A stretch of DNA of 64,000 bases from Isochrysis galbana (lineage: Eukaryota > Haptophyta > Isochrysidales > Isochrysidaceae). Shown here piece after piece: positions 10,142 through 20,305 of the stretch. The translations under genes and the position numbers were made by a program. The stretch covers positions 4,382,159 through 4,446,158 of the forward strand of contig CM030935.1 of assembly GCA_018136815.1 (NCBI GenBank), given 5' to 3'. The notes beneath the pieces were generated by a model. It was not told where the DNA came from, searched no databases, and saw nothing but the letters and a program-made list of their open reading frames with translations. Each line of letters opens with the position of its first letter. The stretch's first letter is position 1.

Positions 10142-12001
10142 GGATGGAGTTTCAGGAGCCTTGCCCGGATCCTGGGGTCAGTCCATCTCCACAGAGACCC
10201 CAGAGCAGTGGGTCGAGGCGACGAGGCCAGCACTCGGGGCGCGCCACCGTGACCAGTGCAACGACCAGACACGCCACGGCGAGCGCCCGGTGCAGCTTCG
10301 GATCGGCACTGCACCATCGCAGACACGGGCCCTGCTCCATGCTCCATGCGTTTTTTTTGCTAGACGTTTGCGCGTTCTCTCTCTCTCTCTCACCCCTCTA
10401 AAAAAAAATCCCCTCAAACTTCTGGGGCCTGGGTCCGCGCGATGTGGGGGGGGGGAGAAGGGGGCAGCCCGCGCGATGTGAGCCTCGGTGGTGCAGGGTG
10501 CCGCCGTGCGAACCACCATTGCGCGGCGCATCGAGCATCGATGACGCGTGCGGTCGAACCCCGAACGAGACCATGTGCAGCCCAGTCGATCGGCGTACGC
10601 TGCGCGTGACACGCGCGGTTGGAATGCGGGATCCAGCGTGGCCGCCCCCGCAACCAACAAAAAAGCACGAGAGGCCCCGCGAGAGTCTCAGGGGTGGGAC
10701 GCAGAGCCCGACCAGGAGGATGCGCGGCGCAGCCTGAGCCTGTGCTGCCCATGTTGGCCCCGCTGGCCGGGTAGACCGGTGACCAGGGGGCAGGGGGGGC
10801 ATGCGCCCAGAACGACGGGCTACTACTCCTTCAACATTCTCTCACATAGCGAGTAACACCCATCGTAGCAGGACTAAACCAAAACCCCAAGGGCCAAGCA
10901 AGGGCCAAGGGATGAGCATATCTTAACAGCACCAAGAAACGCAAAACTCAAAACAAAGTCAAAAGGCCTGCTGCCATGAATCTACGCTCTGAACCGGGCC
11001 CGTGGTAGAGCACCTGGGCCGCACCCCCGAAGGGAGGAAGGGGAAGAGAGTGAAAGAAGGGAACTTAAGGCGATGTCGGTGGGGAGGTAGAGTGTACCCA
11101 AAAAAGTAGTAATAGTAGGTAGTAGGTCTACAGTAGGTGTTAGTGTTAGCCCAGAGAATTTCAGATGCTTTTTGTAAGTAGAGCACGAGGGGAGTTGCCG
11201 CAAGGCAGTCGAAGGGGGAGTGAGAGAATGTGTGGGCGTGGCTACACGGTAGAGGCCCAAAGCCTCGTGGGAGGCAAGAAGCTATTGAAAGGTAAAAGGC
11301 TTTTTTCTTTTCCCACACCATGCCGCCACTATCCACTGCCCACGGATCACCGAACTCCCATACCCCATACATGGAGCGAAGGCCTGTTGAGGTGGGAAGG
11401 TGGGCAGCCAGCGCGGCCACCACCAGCCGTCTCGCGCCAGAGTAAAAATAATTTTGGAACTAACTTAAAGATAGTTCCCAAGCACGCAAGAAGAGGAGCA
11501 ACAACACGGCATATGCACATCACAAGTGGCTATCACGGCGAGGTGGACTCGACGCTTCTGAGATGCTCCATTGAGATGCCAACACGCAGCACCTCTCGCC
11601 TAGCAGAAAGGTAGATCCAGGAGGGGCGGCATGCTGCATGTCTTGACTTGCAGGCGCACATCATCACGACCAAAACTATATCTACGGGTGCTGTCAGGTG
11701 CCCCGCAGGCATCGAGCCACACAGTAGCCCCGCCAGCAAAGAGCGAGGAAGTCGAGTCATTAAGGAAGGTCCGCCACTCACAACACGGCCACGGAGGTTG
11801 CCAAAGTGGCAAGGAGCATCATCGATCTTCCGGACCAAGAAGACTGATAGGTGCACGCCGGCTTGGCGATGCGTTGACTGTCGCCAGGATTACAATGCCC
11901 CGGTGCCATCCCCACGACCTTCTTCGGGTTCCTCATACAACAGCCATCTGAGGAGCCAATCCTCTGATCGGCTCACTGCTTACCTCCCTTGGCATCCAAG
12001 T
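10142..12001. other. Repeat-rich spacer, no convincing gene
   Basis: Overlapping ORFs occur in most frames, as expected for GC-rich non-coding DNA. One local motif, GGCGATGTCGGT with a following GGTAGAGTG and AGTAGGTGTTAG (11070-11145), recurs at 32330-32375, so part of the stretch is a dispersed repeat. Nothing else could be assigned. Confidence 0.5.
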
Positions 12002-13201
12002 CTAGGCATCGGCACATGCCAGGACAGTGAACGGGAACCAGAAGTACTCGGACGGGATCGTGGGGTGCACCAGCTCAGCAGCCCGCAGCTCCTCAGAACA
12101 ATTGCGGATCCTATGCACCTTGCCCCGGTGTTCCTCCCCGAAGTAGGCATCCATGTCCTCGTGCCACTCCACCTCCTCGCTCGCACCGGGTGCCTTGCGT
12201 GTGCACGCACGCCTCACCTCAGCGGGTTCGCCACATATTCGCACCCTCTTGCAGCCGCACAGCTCCTCATAAGTGAGGCTAGAGACTCGGCGGCTCCGGG
12301 AGCGCGGAGTGCCCTCGAAAAAGAGAGCCTCGCGGAAGGACTGAGCCAGGATGAGCGGGCCGGAAGGGTGGCCAATGAGGAGCGGCTCCTTCTCAACGGT
12401 GTTGATTAGGAAGTCCTGCGTCATCACTGGGAAGCGGATGAGACTAAAGAGCATGCTCAACTCGTCGTCCGAGACCTTCGTGGGCTGGCTCTTGGCCCAC
12501 GTAATGACAGCAAAGAAGACGACGTTCTCTGCTTCAACGACTAGGCCAGCGTCACCAAGCAGCATGACGAAGCGGGAGAAAGGCAGGCTGTGGAATTCTG
12601 GCCGAAGCGTGACAGATTCAAACTCCCTGGCGGCGGCCAGTTTGGCGTGCTCAGCCAGCGCTGTCAGCCCGAGCCGCTCCGCGAGGTCCCACATGTCAAG
12701 ACAGTTTTGGGGATGAAGCCGTTGTGCCAACGCCTCGGTGGTAGCGGCGAGCAGGTCGTCCACCTGCAGCCGCGATGCACCCTGCAGCAGCTCGGTCAGC
12801 TGCGCTTCCTCGATGGTGCATTCCCCTGTGTAGCAAAACTCTAGCACAGCAGCAAACACGCTGGCGTCCATCGCCTCTAGCACTAGTGGCCTGCCGTCGG
12901 CCTCCTTCATCAGCATGCCGGCACCAGAGTAGGAGCGGTCAAAGTAGGCGGAGGCGGCGGCGAGCACGTTCTTGTGCGCCACAAATTCCTGTCCGCCAAC
13001 AAGCAGGCACACGTCGCAGAGTGCTCCCGCCCTCCACTGGCGCACTAGACCTGGTGGGTAGCTGTGGCCCCCGTGCACGATAACGTCGAACGAGGCGGGC
13101 GAGGCGGGCGCGGGAGAGTGGTGCGGCGCGTGCGCTGGCGGCGGCTCCGGCGCTCGGCTCCGCTTGCGGCTAGAAGAGCAAGGCCTGGAAGAGGAGGACA
13201 T
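12002..13201 (-). CDS. BTB-BACK domain protein (Kelch-like without kelch repeats)
   Basis: 399 codons from an ATG at 13201. Residues 1-38 are a basic, Ser/Pro-rich lead. Residues ~58-160 form a BTB/POZ domain (LCDVCLLVGGQEFVAHKNVL, then AVLEFCYTGECTIE). Residues ~165-270 are a BACK-like helical domain (CLDMWDLAERLGLTALAEHA ... VFFAVITWAKSQP). The C-terminal ~110 residues replace the kelch propeller with a short domain containing MDAYFGEEHRGKVHRIRNC and a FWFPFTVLA end, reminiscent of small beta-barrel modules but not identified. In this family BTB dimerises and recruits CUL3 to present substrates for ubiquitination; that role is inferred. The region upstream is a 400-bp purine tract, which on the coding strand is a CT-rich leader. 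Confidence 0.88.
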   Translation of the reverse strand: MSSSSRPCSSSRKRSRAPEPPPAHAPHHSPAPASPASFDVIVHGGHSYPPGLVRQWRAGALCDVCLLVGGQEFVAHKNVLAAASAYFDRSYSGAGMLMKEADGRPLVLEAMDASVFAAVLEFCYTGECTIEEAQLTELLQGASRLQVDDLLAATTEALAQRLHPQNCLDMWDLAERLGLTALAEHAKLAAAREFESVTLRPEFHSLPFSRFVMLLGDAGLVVEAENVVFFAVITWAKSQPTKVSDDELSMLFSLIRFPVMTQDFLINTVEKEPLLIGHPSGPLILAQSFREALFFEGTPRSRSRRVSSLTYEELCGCKRVRICGEPAEVRRACTRKAPGASEEVEWHEDMDAYFGEEHRGKVHRIRNCSEELRAAELVHPTIPSEYFWFPFTVLACADA

Positions 13202-13344
13202 TGGCGGGATGGTGGCGGGCGGGAGGGAGAGAGGGGGGGATGGAGAGGGGAAGAAAGAGGGGAGGGTAAGAGAAACGGAAGGTCGGTGGGAAAGAAGCTC
13301 TGAGGGGCAGGAGAGGAAGGCGTGTGGAGGGAAAGTGAGGAGGA

Positions 13345-13372
13345 AGCGGGGGGGGGGGGGGGGGGGGGGGCG

Positions 13373-13408
<36 letters not shown>

Positions 13409-13489
13409 GGGGGGGGGGAGGGAGAGAGAGAGAGAGGGAGAGAGAGAGAGAGAGAGGGGGGGGGGGGGGGGGGAAGGGAGAGAGAGAGA

Positions 13490-13559
<70 letters not shown>

Positions 13560-13760
13560 GATGGAGGAAGAGGGAGAGAGAGAGGAAGATGGAGGAAGAG
13601 GGAGAGGGAGAGACAGAGAGAGAGACAGAGAGACAGAGAGAGAGAGAGGAAGATGGAGGAGGAAGAGGGAGAGGGAGGGAGGGAGGGAGGGAGAAGGAGA
13701 GGGAGAGGGAGCGAGGTCTTTACTCTACAGGCGAAATACTCTCTCTCTCTCTCTCACGGC
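13345..13760 (+). repeat. (GA)n/(G)n tract with a short (CT)n end
   Basis: Alternating GA dinucleotide blocks and G runs of 10-20 nt, then GGGA repeats, ending in a CT block at 13739-13756. It covers the presumed promoter and 5' leader of the BTB gene, so its polarity there is pyrimidine on the coding strand. Glu/Arg repeat ORFs over it are artefacts. Confidence 0.95.
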
Positions 13761-14359
13761 GGTGGGTGTGGTGGCGGTGGGTATGGTGGGCTGGGTGGAG
13801 GGGTGGAGTAGAGAAGAGAGAGTTTTCTTGTTGTGGGAGTATAACCTTAGTGCTGTGGGGCCGTGCCCCCCCTGCCCCCTGGCCCCCTGGGTGTGCGAGC
13901 GGGGTCGGCGTAATACTACTAATATGTAATATGGCTACGTAGGGGAGAATTTACTCTTCCGGTGAACCGGTGAACGGGGCTGGCAAGCAAAGCTTGAGGC
14001 TTGCATTAGTCAAAGTACTTTTGAAGTCCTTAATAGTGTGTTGTATTCCTGCCCATCTGACATCTGAAGGCTGCAGGCATGAATATTCGTGTAAGGTACG
14101 CGCTCACAATTACAATTGAACGGTTCCCCGTGTTGCCACTGACGTACAAGACACACAGATACGGATTCCATGCATCAGTCATCTTGCCAAACGAGTGGAT
14201 AGCGCTACCCTCATGATCCCCACGATCCTCCGCGATTGAACGCTTTTCCATGCGGTGGGGGTGATGGCGATTGAACGCGTTCCACGTGTAGGCTGATGGT
14301 GATTGAACGCTTTTCCATGCGGTGGGTGATGGTGATTGAGCGCTTCTCGCCTGCGCCGC

Positions 14360-14570
14360 GGTTCTTTACCGGTAGAGCCCCAGAGCTTGTGCAAGGGAGG
14401 GGCGAGGGGGGAGGAGAATCGCACCATTTTCTGGCGAAGATTTTCGTGGCGGCAGGTGGCCCCCCTGGGAGTTTTGTTGTGGACTTTGGAAAATGGTCAA
14501 AAAATGTCACCCCCCCCCCCCATATTAGTACTTAAAAAGCCCTGTTTGACCGCCCTACAGAGTGATGTCA
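14360..14570 (+). repeat. Dispersed repeat family B, copy 1
   Basis: Contains TTTACCGGTAGAG, then TGGCGAAGATTTTCGTGG, CGGCAGGTGGCCCCCCTGG and a terminal CCTGTTTGACCGCCCTAC. The same order is seen at 53525-53745 and, more degraded, at 51944-52085. The terminal motif alone occurs at 15456-15475 and inverted at ~50867-50882. Confidence 0.8.
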
Positions 14571-14571
14571 G

Positions 14572-14688
14572 CTCAGCCCCTGCCAGCAGGCAGGGGCTGA
14601 GGTTGAGTGTGCAGGCCCACCCAGGGGGTGTCTGCGATGGAGGAAGGGGGGCACGGGGCCCCCATGACCCTATCAGTTTTACTGATAG
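14572..14688 (+). repeat. Four-hairpin cassette, copy with divergent stems
   Basis: Four consecutive inverted repeats in 117 bp. H1: CTCAGCCCCTGCC (14572-14584), AGCA loop, GGCAGGGGCTGAG. H2: CACCC/GGGTG (14618-14630) inside GCAG/CTGC. H3: GGGGGC/GCCCCC (14647-14663). H4: CTATCAGT-TTT-ACTGATAG (14670-14688). Order, total length and linkers (GAGTG, TGGAGGAA, CATG) match the cassettes at 50186-50305 and 25117-25238, whose stem sequences differ. It abuts the end of dispersed repeat B. Confidence 0.75.
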
Positions 14689-14821
14689 TTGATTTGTGCT
14701 TTGTGCTTATTTGTGCTAGTGCGCACAACGACACATATTGGTTCGACAACCACAACCACACACAACACACAAACGCGCGACTACTACGGGCCGGAGCTAA
14801 GGGCTATTATCTATACCCAAT

Positions 14822-14937
14822 ACCTAATGCCTAATATCTAGATATTAGGTATCTACTTGGCAAATCGCACTATCTCTATGTATCAAGATAGCCGAAGGGC
14901 ACTATCTCTATGTATCAAGATAGCTGAAAGGCACGAT
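14822..14937 (+). repeat. 20-bp perfect palindrome and adjacent 29-bp tandem hairpins
   Basis: 14830-14849 is a perfect palindrome, CCTAATATCTAGATATTAGG, preceded by an extra direct copy of its arm (ACCTAAT, 14822-14828). Just downstream CTATCTCTATGTATCAAGATAG, itself an inverted repeat with arms CTATCT/AGATAG, occurs twice in tandem (14869-14925). Confidence 0.85.
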
Positions 14938-14983
14938 CTACTTCAAACATGTTAGCTCCAAACCAAACCTATTCACAGCCTTA

Positions 14984-15334
14984 GAGGGGAGAGAGAGCGC
15001 GGAGAAGGGGTGGGCGGAGCGAGAAAAATTGGTAAGTCCCGCTCCTGTTTACAGGATAAGTCGGGACAGAGTCGGCCGCCCACTCGGAGACACAGGAGGA
15101 AGGGGGGGAAAGATCACCGGGGGGAGGCGCGGGCCACCGGACCATATCTAAGCCCTTCACCCCTATCCCCCTTAGTAGTGTACGGGGGGAGCCGCCTGAT
15201 GGCGGGGGGAGAAGGGCCGGGGGAGTGGGGGTGTAGAAAGTATGCTACGTACTACGTGTAGTAGGCTAGTAGGTAGTGGTTCAGTGGTTCCATTCGCCGC
15301 GAGTGCGGTAAGAATATTAAAAGGTTTTTTTATG
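14984..15334 (+). repeat. Dispersed repeat family A, copy 2
   Basis: Same ~350-bp unit as 9507-9855, same orientation, with small indels; the right end reads CGCCGCGAGTGCGGTAAGAA then TATTAAAAGG. A segment around 15230-15320 is also present inverted at 37972-38050. Confidence 0.85.
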
Positions 15335-16169
15335 GGCACCGAATATGTGGTAGTTGGGTGTGTTGCAACACTGTTTTGGGAACTTTCTACTCAAAAAATC
15401 CTCACATTTCCTCAATTTTGAGGTGGTCTTTTTTACCCCTAACCCCTAATAAGAAACCCTGTTTGACCGCCCTACAAAAAGCAAAACAAATAAGGAGTAG
15501 CAACTTGCGGTGTTGACGTAAACGCAGCCTGGGACTAGAGCAAAAGCAAGGAGGATTTAAACATGCAAAGGCTATGTGGAGGATTAGCAACATGCCCAGC
15601 CGAGAGTCTGGGGCAAGCACAAGGCAAAAGAGGGCAAAAATATGCAGCACCCAGCCTTCCCGCGTGGTCCCCCACCGCAGTACTACCTGGGCTCGACCCT
15701 GCTTAACTGCGCTGTTCGGATGGGAAGCGGTGACCCAGGGTGAAATGGCCGCATATGCATCACAATGCCTGCTCAAGCTATTTGTAACTTGATAAAAGAG
15801 CTGCCCATGTCGGCATCCTCCGTTCATATGTGCAGTATTTGTTTAGATTTTGTAGGGTGCAGACCGTGTTTTCTAGACCGTGCAACCTGAGGTTCAGTTA
15901 TTTGTCCGTCACCCCTTCCATTTTGGTATGCAAGTATAGACTATTGGTATCCGTTCACCTCGAGCCTCGAACTGGTGGAGCCGATAACTGATATCAGTGG
16001 TCAGTTTTCCGCAGCTTGGAGCGGAGAGAAACCAAAACACACAGTCCCCTTTACTTTCTACATCCAAAGAAAAAAGTGCGTTATATTAGCCATCTTGGGA
16101 TTCGAGATTCGAGATTCGAACTTGTCGTCGCATCCAGAGTATTTTATATACTCTAACTCTAGGCGGATT
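15335..16169. other. Spacer, no convincing gene
   Basis: Holds one copy of the family-B terminal motif (15456-15475) and a 12-bp palindrome ACTGATATCAGT near 15985. The same palindrome occurs near 7790. Small minus-strand ORFs have no recognisable content. Confidence 0.4.
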
Positions 16170-16350
16170 GACGAATTGGGATGGCCCATAGGGCCTGAGG
16201 GCAATGAGGAAGGAGGCAGACCGGCGGCAGGCGCGGCGGAGGAGACGACTTCGGAGACGCTGACGGGCTGAGGCCTGTCAGCAGAGGAAGGCGGGCAGGC
16301 GGGCTTGAGCGAGGGCGAGGACGGCGGCGAGAGCGACATCGAGCGAGTGG
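16170..16350 (-). repeat. Repeat family C, copy 1, with conserved minus-strand reading frame
   Basis: About 180 bp matching 31633-31822 in inverse orientation. Both copies encode in the same frame a Ser/Pro-rich peptide beginning MSLSPPSSPSLKPACPPSS and containing PSSLPSGPMGH. Here it is followed at once by unrelated sequence. Contains a GCTGACGGGC...GTCAGC hairpin. Confidence 0.75.
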
Positions 16351-16499
16351 CGAGAGGCGAGGGTGAGTGAGAGGAGGGCTGTGTTGGCAGGGGCTGGTGA
16401 GGCGAGGCGAGTTTGTAGGGTACGAGTATTACGAGAGCGAGAGCGACGAGAGCGAGGGCGACAGATGACGACTGACGACAGGACGTCGGATCCAACGAT

Positions 16500-17175
16500 G
16501 CTGAGACACCGACTCACGAACACACAGTGTGAGGTTCTGGTGCCGAAAGGTGACAATAAGGGCTCGCTCCAGCGGCTATCTCCCCGGGTGCCGGGGACTT
16601 AGCCGCTGCAGCGGCCGCGGAGGCCCGCCGCGCGCCGCTCCCCTCCCCCCCCCTTCCCCCACTCCTCTCTGGCAGCCCAGCTTGCCACAGGGGTGTACTC
16701 GCGCGGCCAACACCAGTGGTAAGCCCCCCCCACGCTGCCTGCCGCGATGTGCCCCTTCACGCTCGCCGCGCTCACCTCCAGGTCGTTCTCGCACTCCCCC
16801 CCCTTCGCAGCGCGCAGACGAGCGCCAGAAGCCAGGTGCGAGCAGCGCGCGCGCAGCGCGAGCCCCCCGCCCGGCCTTGGCCTGGGTGTGCCATACCCAG
16901 CACCTGACCCCGCCCCAGCCCACACCCGCCTCGCAGCAAGCTTCCCTGGCTGAAAAGTCAGAGTTGGCGTCTCTCTCGGCAGGCGCGGCCGGTCAGCAGA
17001 TCGGCTACAGGGCTCGAAGGGGTCGAATTGGGAGGCACTTCAGCGTAAAGACCGCAAACGCAAACGCCTCACGGGGCCGGCCAAATGGGAGGAAAAACTC
17101 CAAATACCCGGGGATACATGGGCGCACCTGGCGCGACTATACACCACGCCAATGGTAACGGCGAGGGACATGCAC
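16500..17175. other. GC-rich spacer with coding-like fragment on minus strand
   Basis: Between 16600 and 16925 the minus strand encodes a stretch such as DLEVSAASVKGHIAAG that reads like protein, but no start, splice pattern or family could be supported. Confidence 0.3.
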
Positions 17176-17179
17176 CTAC

Positions 17180-17830
17180 ACGGACAAAAAATTCCGTCCT
17201 AGAAACTAGGACCACGTCCTAGAAAATTCTTGGATTTCTAGGACTCTGCCGATCATGCCTCCATTGTAGCCTATGGTGAGCTTATGAGACATCCCATCGC
17301 CTGGAGCAAACCATCTCCACAACCCATTCAACCTTAGCTCTCCCCATGACCAACTCTGCGGAGCTTGTCTTTGCTTACTTTTGCTACCACATTCACCATG
17401 CGGTGCTGCACTCGGGCGTCCGCTCGCACCAGAGGAGTTTTATTTTAGACCTTTTGGAGCAGTAGGCTAGCGGATTGGACACTTAGATGACAAAACCAAG
17501 CTTGGTGGTCACTGAAGGTCTGAAAGAGGGCAGTCAAAGCAACATTTCATCTCCTGGGGACCATGGGTAGAAGAGCTCCCCATTGGGTGGTATCGGCCAT
17601 TTCTCCCGTTTCTAGGACAAGCAGCAATTCCGACCAGGTGACCCGCAGACGCGTCACAAAACTTGGTGTTGCTGAGGGAATGGTGCCTAGGTACACTTGG
17701 AACATTTAATGAGGACATGCATGTGGTAACTCAATAGCCAAGGTTTGGGACAAAATAACATGGTATGCTCATGCTCTCACCTAGCAAAGTCCGTCCTAGT
17801 TTCTAGGACTGGTCCTAAATAAAAACTATT
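17180..17830 (+). mobile_element. MITE-like element bounded by three-arm GTCCTAG motifs
   Basis: Left motif 17196-17222: GTCCTAG-AAA-CTAGGAC-CAC-GTCCTAG, with one more CTAGGAC at 17238-17244. Right motif 17793-17818: GTCCTAG-TTT-CTAGGAC-TG-GTCCTAA. The ~570 bp between them has no conserved ORF. The right 140 bp (from ~17680) is recognisably related to 27440-27590, which ends in the same kind of motif with different arm bases. The left flank pattern (GGAATT next to the motif) is shared, inverted, with 37788-37813. Confidence 0.6.
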
Positions 17831-18507
17831 GTTATAGTTTTAGCGATGGAGCGCGCGCCGACCGCTCCCACCTCCCAGCCCCCGCCGCCACGACGCCCCA
17901 CCGGGGCCGCCCCAAACCGCCGGAGCCAAAGCGCTCGCAGGCCTCTGCCCCACCAGACACCGACGTCGACATGGCTCCGCCACCCTCGCCTCCTCACCAG
18001 CCCCAGAAGCAGGGAACAGGCCGTGCCCTGTTCCCTGCAGAGAAACAGAGCCAGCAACTGGCTCAGCCGCCCAGCTCCACCGTCTCGCCACCCAATCAAG
18101 GACTCCCCATGGTGGGTGGCAGCATTGCTGCCACCCCCATGGTGGTAACTCCTACCAGCAGTGCACCCCTCGGGGGCGGGCCTCGCTGAGCGGGCCCAGA
18201 AGTCTGGCTCGGGGTCTACGCCCTCGAGTTCGAGGAGTAGCTCGACGATGGCGGCATACGCCGTCGTGTCTTGGAGGATGATGTCTCCGGTTTGATGGAA
18301 CGAGAGTTCGAAGGAGGCGTCAGAGTCTGTGATGTCATTTTCATTGTCTGAATCTTGGTAGGAAGAGGAACGAGTCGTGCGAGCAGCGCTTGCGCTCGGC
18401 GTCCAGTCGACAGGTGGCTGTGTCGAGCGAGTCGAACGAAACCAGCGAGCAGGAGCACGAGAGGAGAGGACGGAGGACCGTACCGATGCGCGCCGAGTCG
18501 CCACCAT
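17815..18507 (-). CDS. Unrecognised ORF interrupted by a hairpin-rich insert
   Basis: An ATG at 18507 in context ACAATGGTGG opens a frame whose first ~105 residues read like a real N-terminus: a basic Arg/Ser lead, then an acidic segment (DSDNENDITDSDASFELSFH) and AYAAIVELLLELEGVDPEPD. From ~18190 on the sequence becomes the hairpin-rich repeat of 18009-18180, so the rest of the ORF (to 17815) is probably not original. It may be a gag-like or host gene truncated by an insertion. No family recognised. Confidence 0.35.
   Translation of the reverse strand: MVATRRASVRSSVLSSRAPARWFRSTRSTQPPVDWTPSASAARTTRSSSYQDSDNENDITDSDASFELSFHQTGDIILQDTTAYAAIVELLLELEGVDPEPDFWARSARPAPEGCTAGRSYHHGGGSNAATHHGESLIGWRDGGAGRLSQLLALFLCREQGTACSLLLGLVRRRGWRSHVDVGVWWGRGLRALWLRRFGAAPVGRRGGGGWEVGAVGARSIAKTITIVFI
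18009..18180 (+). repeat. Cluster of perfect hairpins
   Basis: GCAGGGAACAGG/CCTGTTCCCTGC (18009-18038, 12-bp stem), GAGCCAG-CAA-CTGGCTC (18048-18064) and GGTGGCAGC-ATT-GCTGCCACC (18115-18135), plus CCCC-TC-GGGG. Read on the minus strand, linkers GGGTGG and GGTGGAG resemble those of the four-hairpin cassettes, so it may be a distant member. Confidence 0.6.
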
Positions 18508-18809
18508 TGTGAGGAAGACGAGGGCGAGGAGAGAGCTGGAGGGTGAGCGAGGAGGGAGGAGGGAGGCAGGCAGTAGGAGCCGTCTCTCTCTGGTAGGTCG
18601 ATGAGAGGGGGAGGAGGGGACCCGGGGGAGGGGACCCGGGGAGGGGAGAGACCCCAAGACCTATCGGTTGTTTACGTTAGTGTTTTCACAGTATACGGTA
18701 ATATTTCCCCCGGTCCCAGGGGGTGCCCCCGCGGTTCCCGACCGCCTCTGCGTCCAGAGTCCCCCCGCGGAAAGAGTGAACGCACGGCGTGCACCTTCCT
18801 GGAAGTTGC

Positions 18810-19400
18810 TATGCGCACGCACGGCGCCCCGCGGGGGGGGAGCCGATGTGCATACGCACGGCGTGCACAATGATTGCAAGTAATCACACGTGCTGCGCAA
18901 ACGAAACATCTCGTATATGGCTACTTTACGTTAATGTGGGCCTTGGGGAAAAAAGTTTCTATGCGCACACACGGCGCCCTCGCGAGGGGGGGAGTCGATG
19001 CGCATACGCACGGCGTGCACAATGATTGCAAGTAATCACACGTGCTGCGTAAACGAAACATCGTATATGGCTACTTTACGTTAATGTGGGCCTTAGGGGA
19101 AAAAGTTTCTATGCGCACGCACGGCGCCCTCGCGAGGGGGGGGGGGAGCCGATGCGCATACGCACGGCGTGCACAATGATTGCAAGTACTGCGCAGCGAA
19201 ACATCTCATATACGGCTACTTTACGTTAATGTGGGCCTTAGGGGAAAAAGTTTCTATGCGCACGCACGGCGCCCGCGGGGTGGCCGATGCACATCGCGCC
19301 GTGCCCATAGTTACAAGTAATCACAATCGAAAAGCGCCGACACGGCGCCCTCCGGGGGGACACGCGTCGCGGGAAGCAGGGAATGTTACGCTAGTCTACA
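18810..19400 (+). repeat. ~150-bp satellite array with nested palindromes, locus 1
   Basis: Units begin at about 18810, 18960, 19110 and 19255 (periods 150, 150, 145). Each has arms TATGCGCA...TGCGCATA or GCACGGCGC...GCGCCGTGC around an inner palindrome (CCCCGCGGGG, CCCTCGCGAGGG or CCGCGG), then GCACGGCGTGC and a conserved TTTACGTTAATGTGGGCCTT. The last unit carries the fullest nested form at 19264-19304. The same satellite occurs at 38737-39180. Confidence 0.85.
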
Positions 19401-19424
19401 TTTAATTTTAAAATAACGCTGTGT

Positions 19425-19945
19425 ACAACTGTGGACATTCGATCGCTCAATTCGACTCATGTCCCACATTTGACGGAACGACACCTTGCATGTGTTTTGT
19501 GCGTGTGGTGTAGTGTGTCTGAGGGGGTGCCTTTGAAGCGTATGTTGCTTGCAGCAGTGGGGTGTGTGTTGTGCCCATAAGGGCCACCCGGCCGTGGGCC
19601 GCGCTGCCGGAGCAGCGCGGCCCTTGCCAGGGCGAGAGGGGCCTCTGCCATAAGGCATGCCCAGTGGAGGAGTGGCTGCTGAGGCCTGGCCTTGTTGGGA
19701 AGCTGCCAGCAGCCTGCTGCTCCCCATGAGGGAGGCCAGCATGGCTGCCAAGGGTGGTGTGGCCGGGGCCACGGGCCGTGCGGCGCGACCGGAGTCGCAC
19801 ACACCTGCTCGGCCTCTGTGGGCGGACGCGGCCGCTTCATCAGCGGCTGCTCCATGTGCATTGGGGGGGCGCCCTCGGCGGGTGGCCCGGTGGAGAGGGG
19901 AGCCGCGCCGGCGCGCTCCATCGCGTCTAAGTATAAACTTAGTTG
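19425..19945 (-). mobile_element. Dispersed element D, copy 1, with short conserved ORF
   Basis: On the minus strand the element opens with CTAAGTTTATACTTAG (19927-19942), then an ATG at 19921 starting MERAGAAPLSTGPPAEG and continuing through KRPRPPTEAEQV to VAPHGPWPRP. After a ~275-bp insert (19490-19765, absent from the 39-kb copy) come the shared 3' sequences GGTGTCGTTCCGTCAA and TCGAATTGAGCGATC. A same-strand frame ends GVVPSNVGHESN, as at 39 kb. The ORF is short and basic with an NLS-like KRPRPP; function unknown. The insert includes a 12-bp stem with CGGA loop (19596-19623). Confidence 0.65.
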
Positions 19946-20305
19946 AGGGCACAAGGTGAGAGAGTCGATCGCGAATGCGACACATCCCTGCTAGAATCGA
20001 GCTTCCATGCAGTCGAGTGCTTGAGCCAGCGAGTCGGGCACTGGAACCCACCTGGAGTGCTGCCTTATATCTTTAAAGATTTTTATGTACTCCACCACGC
20101 GGATCTAACTGACAGATTCAGCCCACGCTGCCGCCGTCGCCGACGCGCGGACCGGCGACAGCTAGACCACCCCACTCCCCTTCCCCCCAAACACCCCGCC
20201 TCACCGCTCTGCGTCGCTTCCCTGCAATCTGCGCCTGCCACACCGTCACTCTTCGTCTCGCACTGTGCGCGGAGCCTCGGCGCGTTGCTGCTTGCCGGCC
20301 TGCTC

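Noticed and set aside
13160..13940. Long Arg/Glu repeat ORFs over the GA tract
   Set aside because: They arise because (GA)n and (GGGA)n lack stops in several frames at once; no start context, domain or conservation.
18810..19400. CRISPR-like array
   Set aside because: Units are ~150 bp and nearly identical throughout, with no short repeats separating unique spacers, and no cas genes; this is a satellite in a eukaryotic genome.
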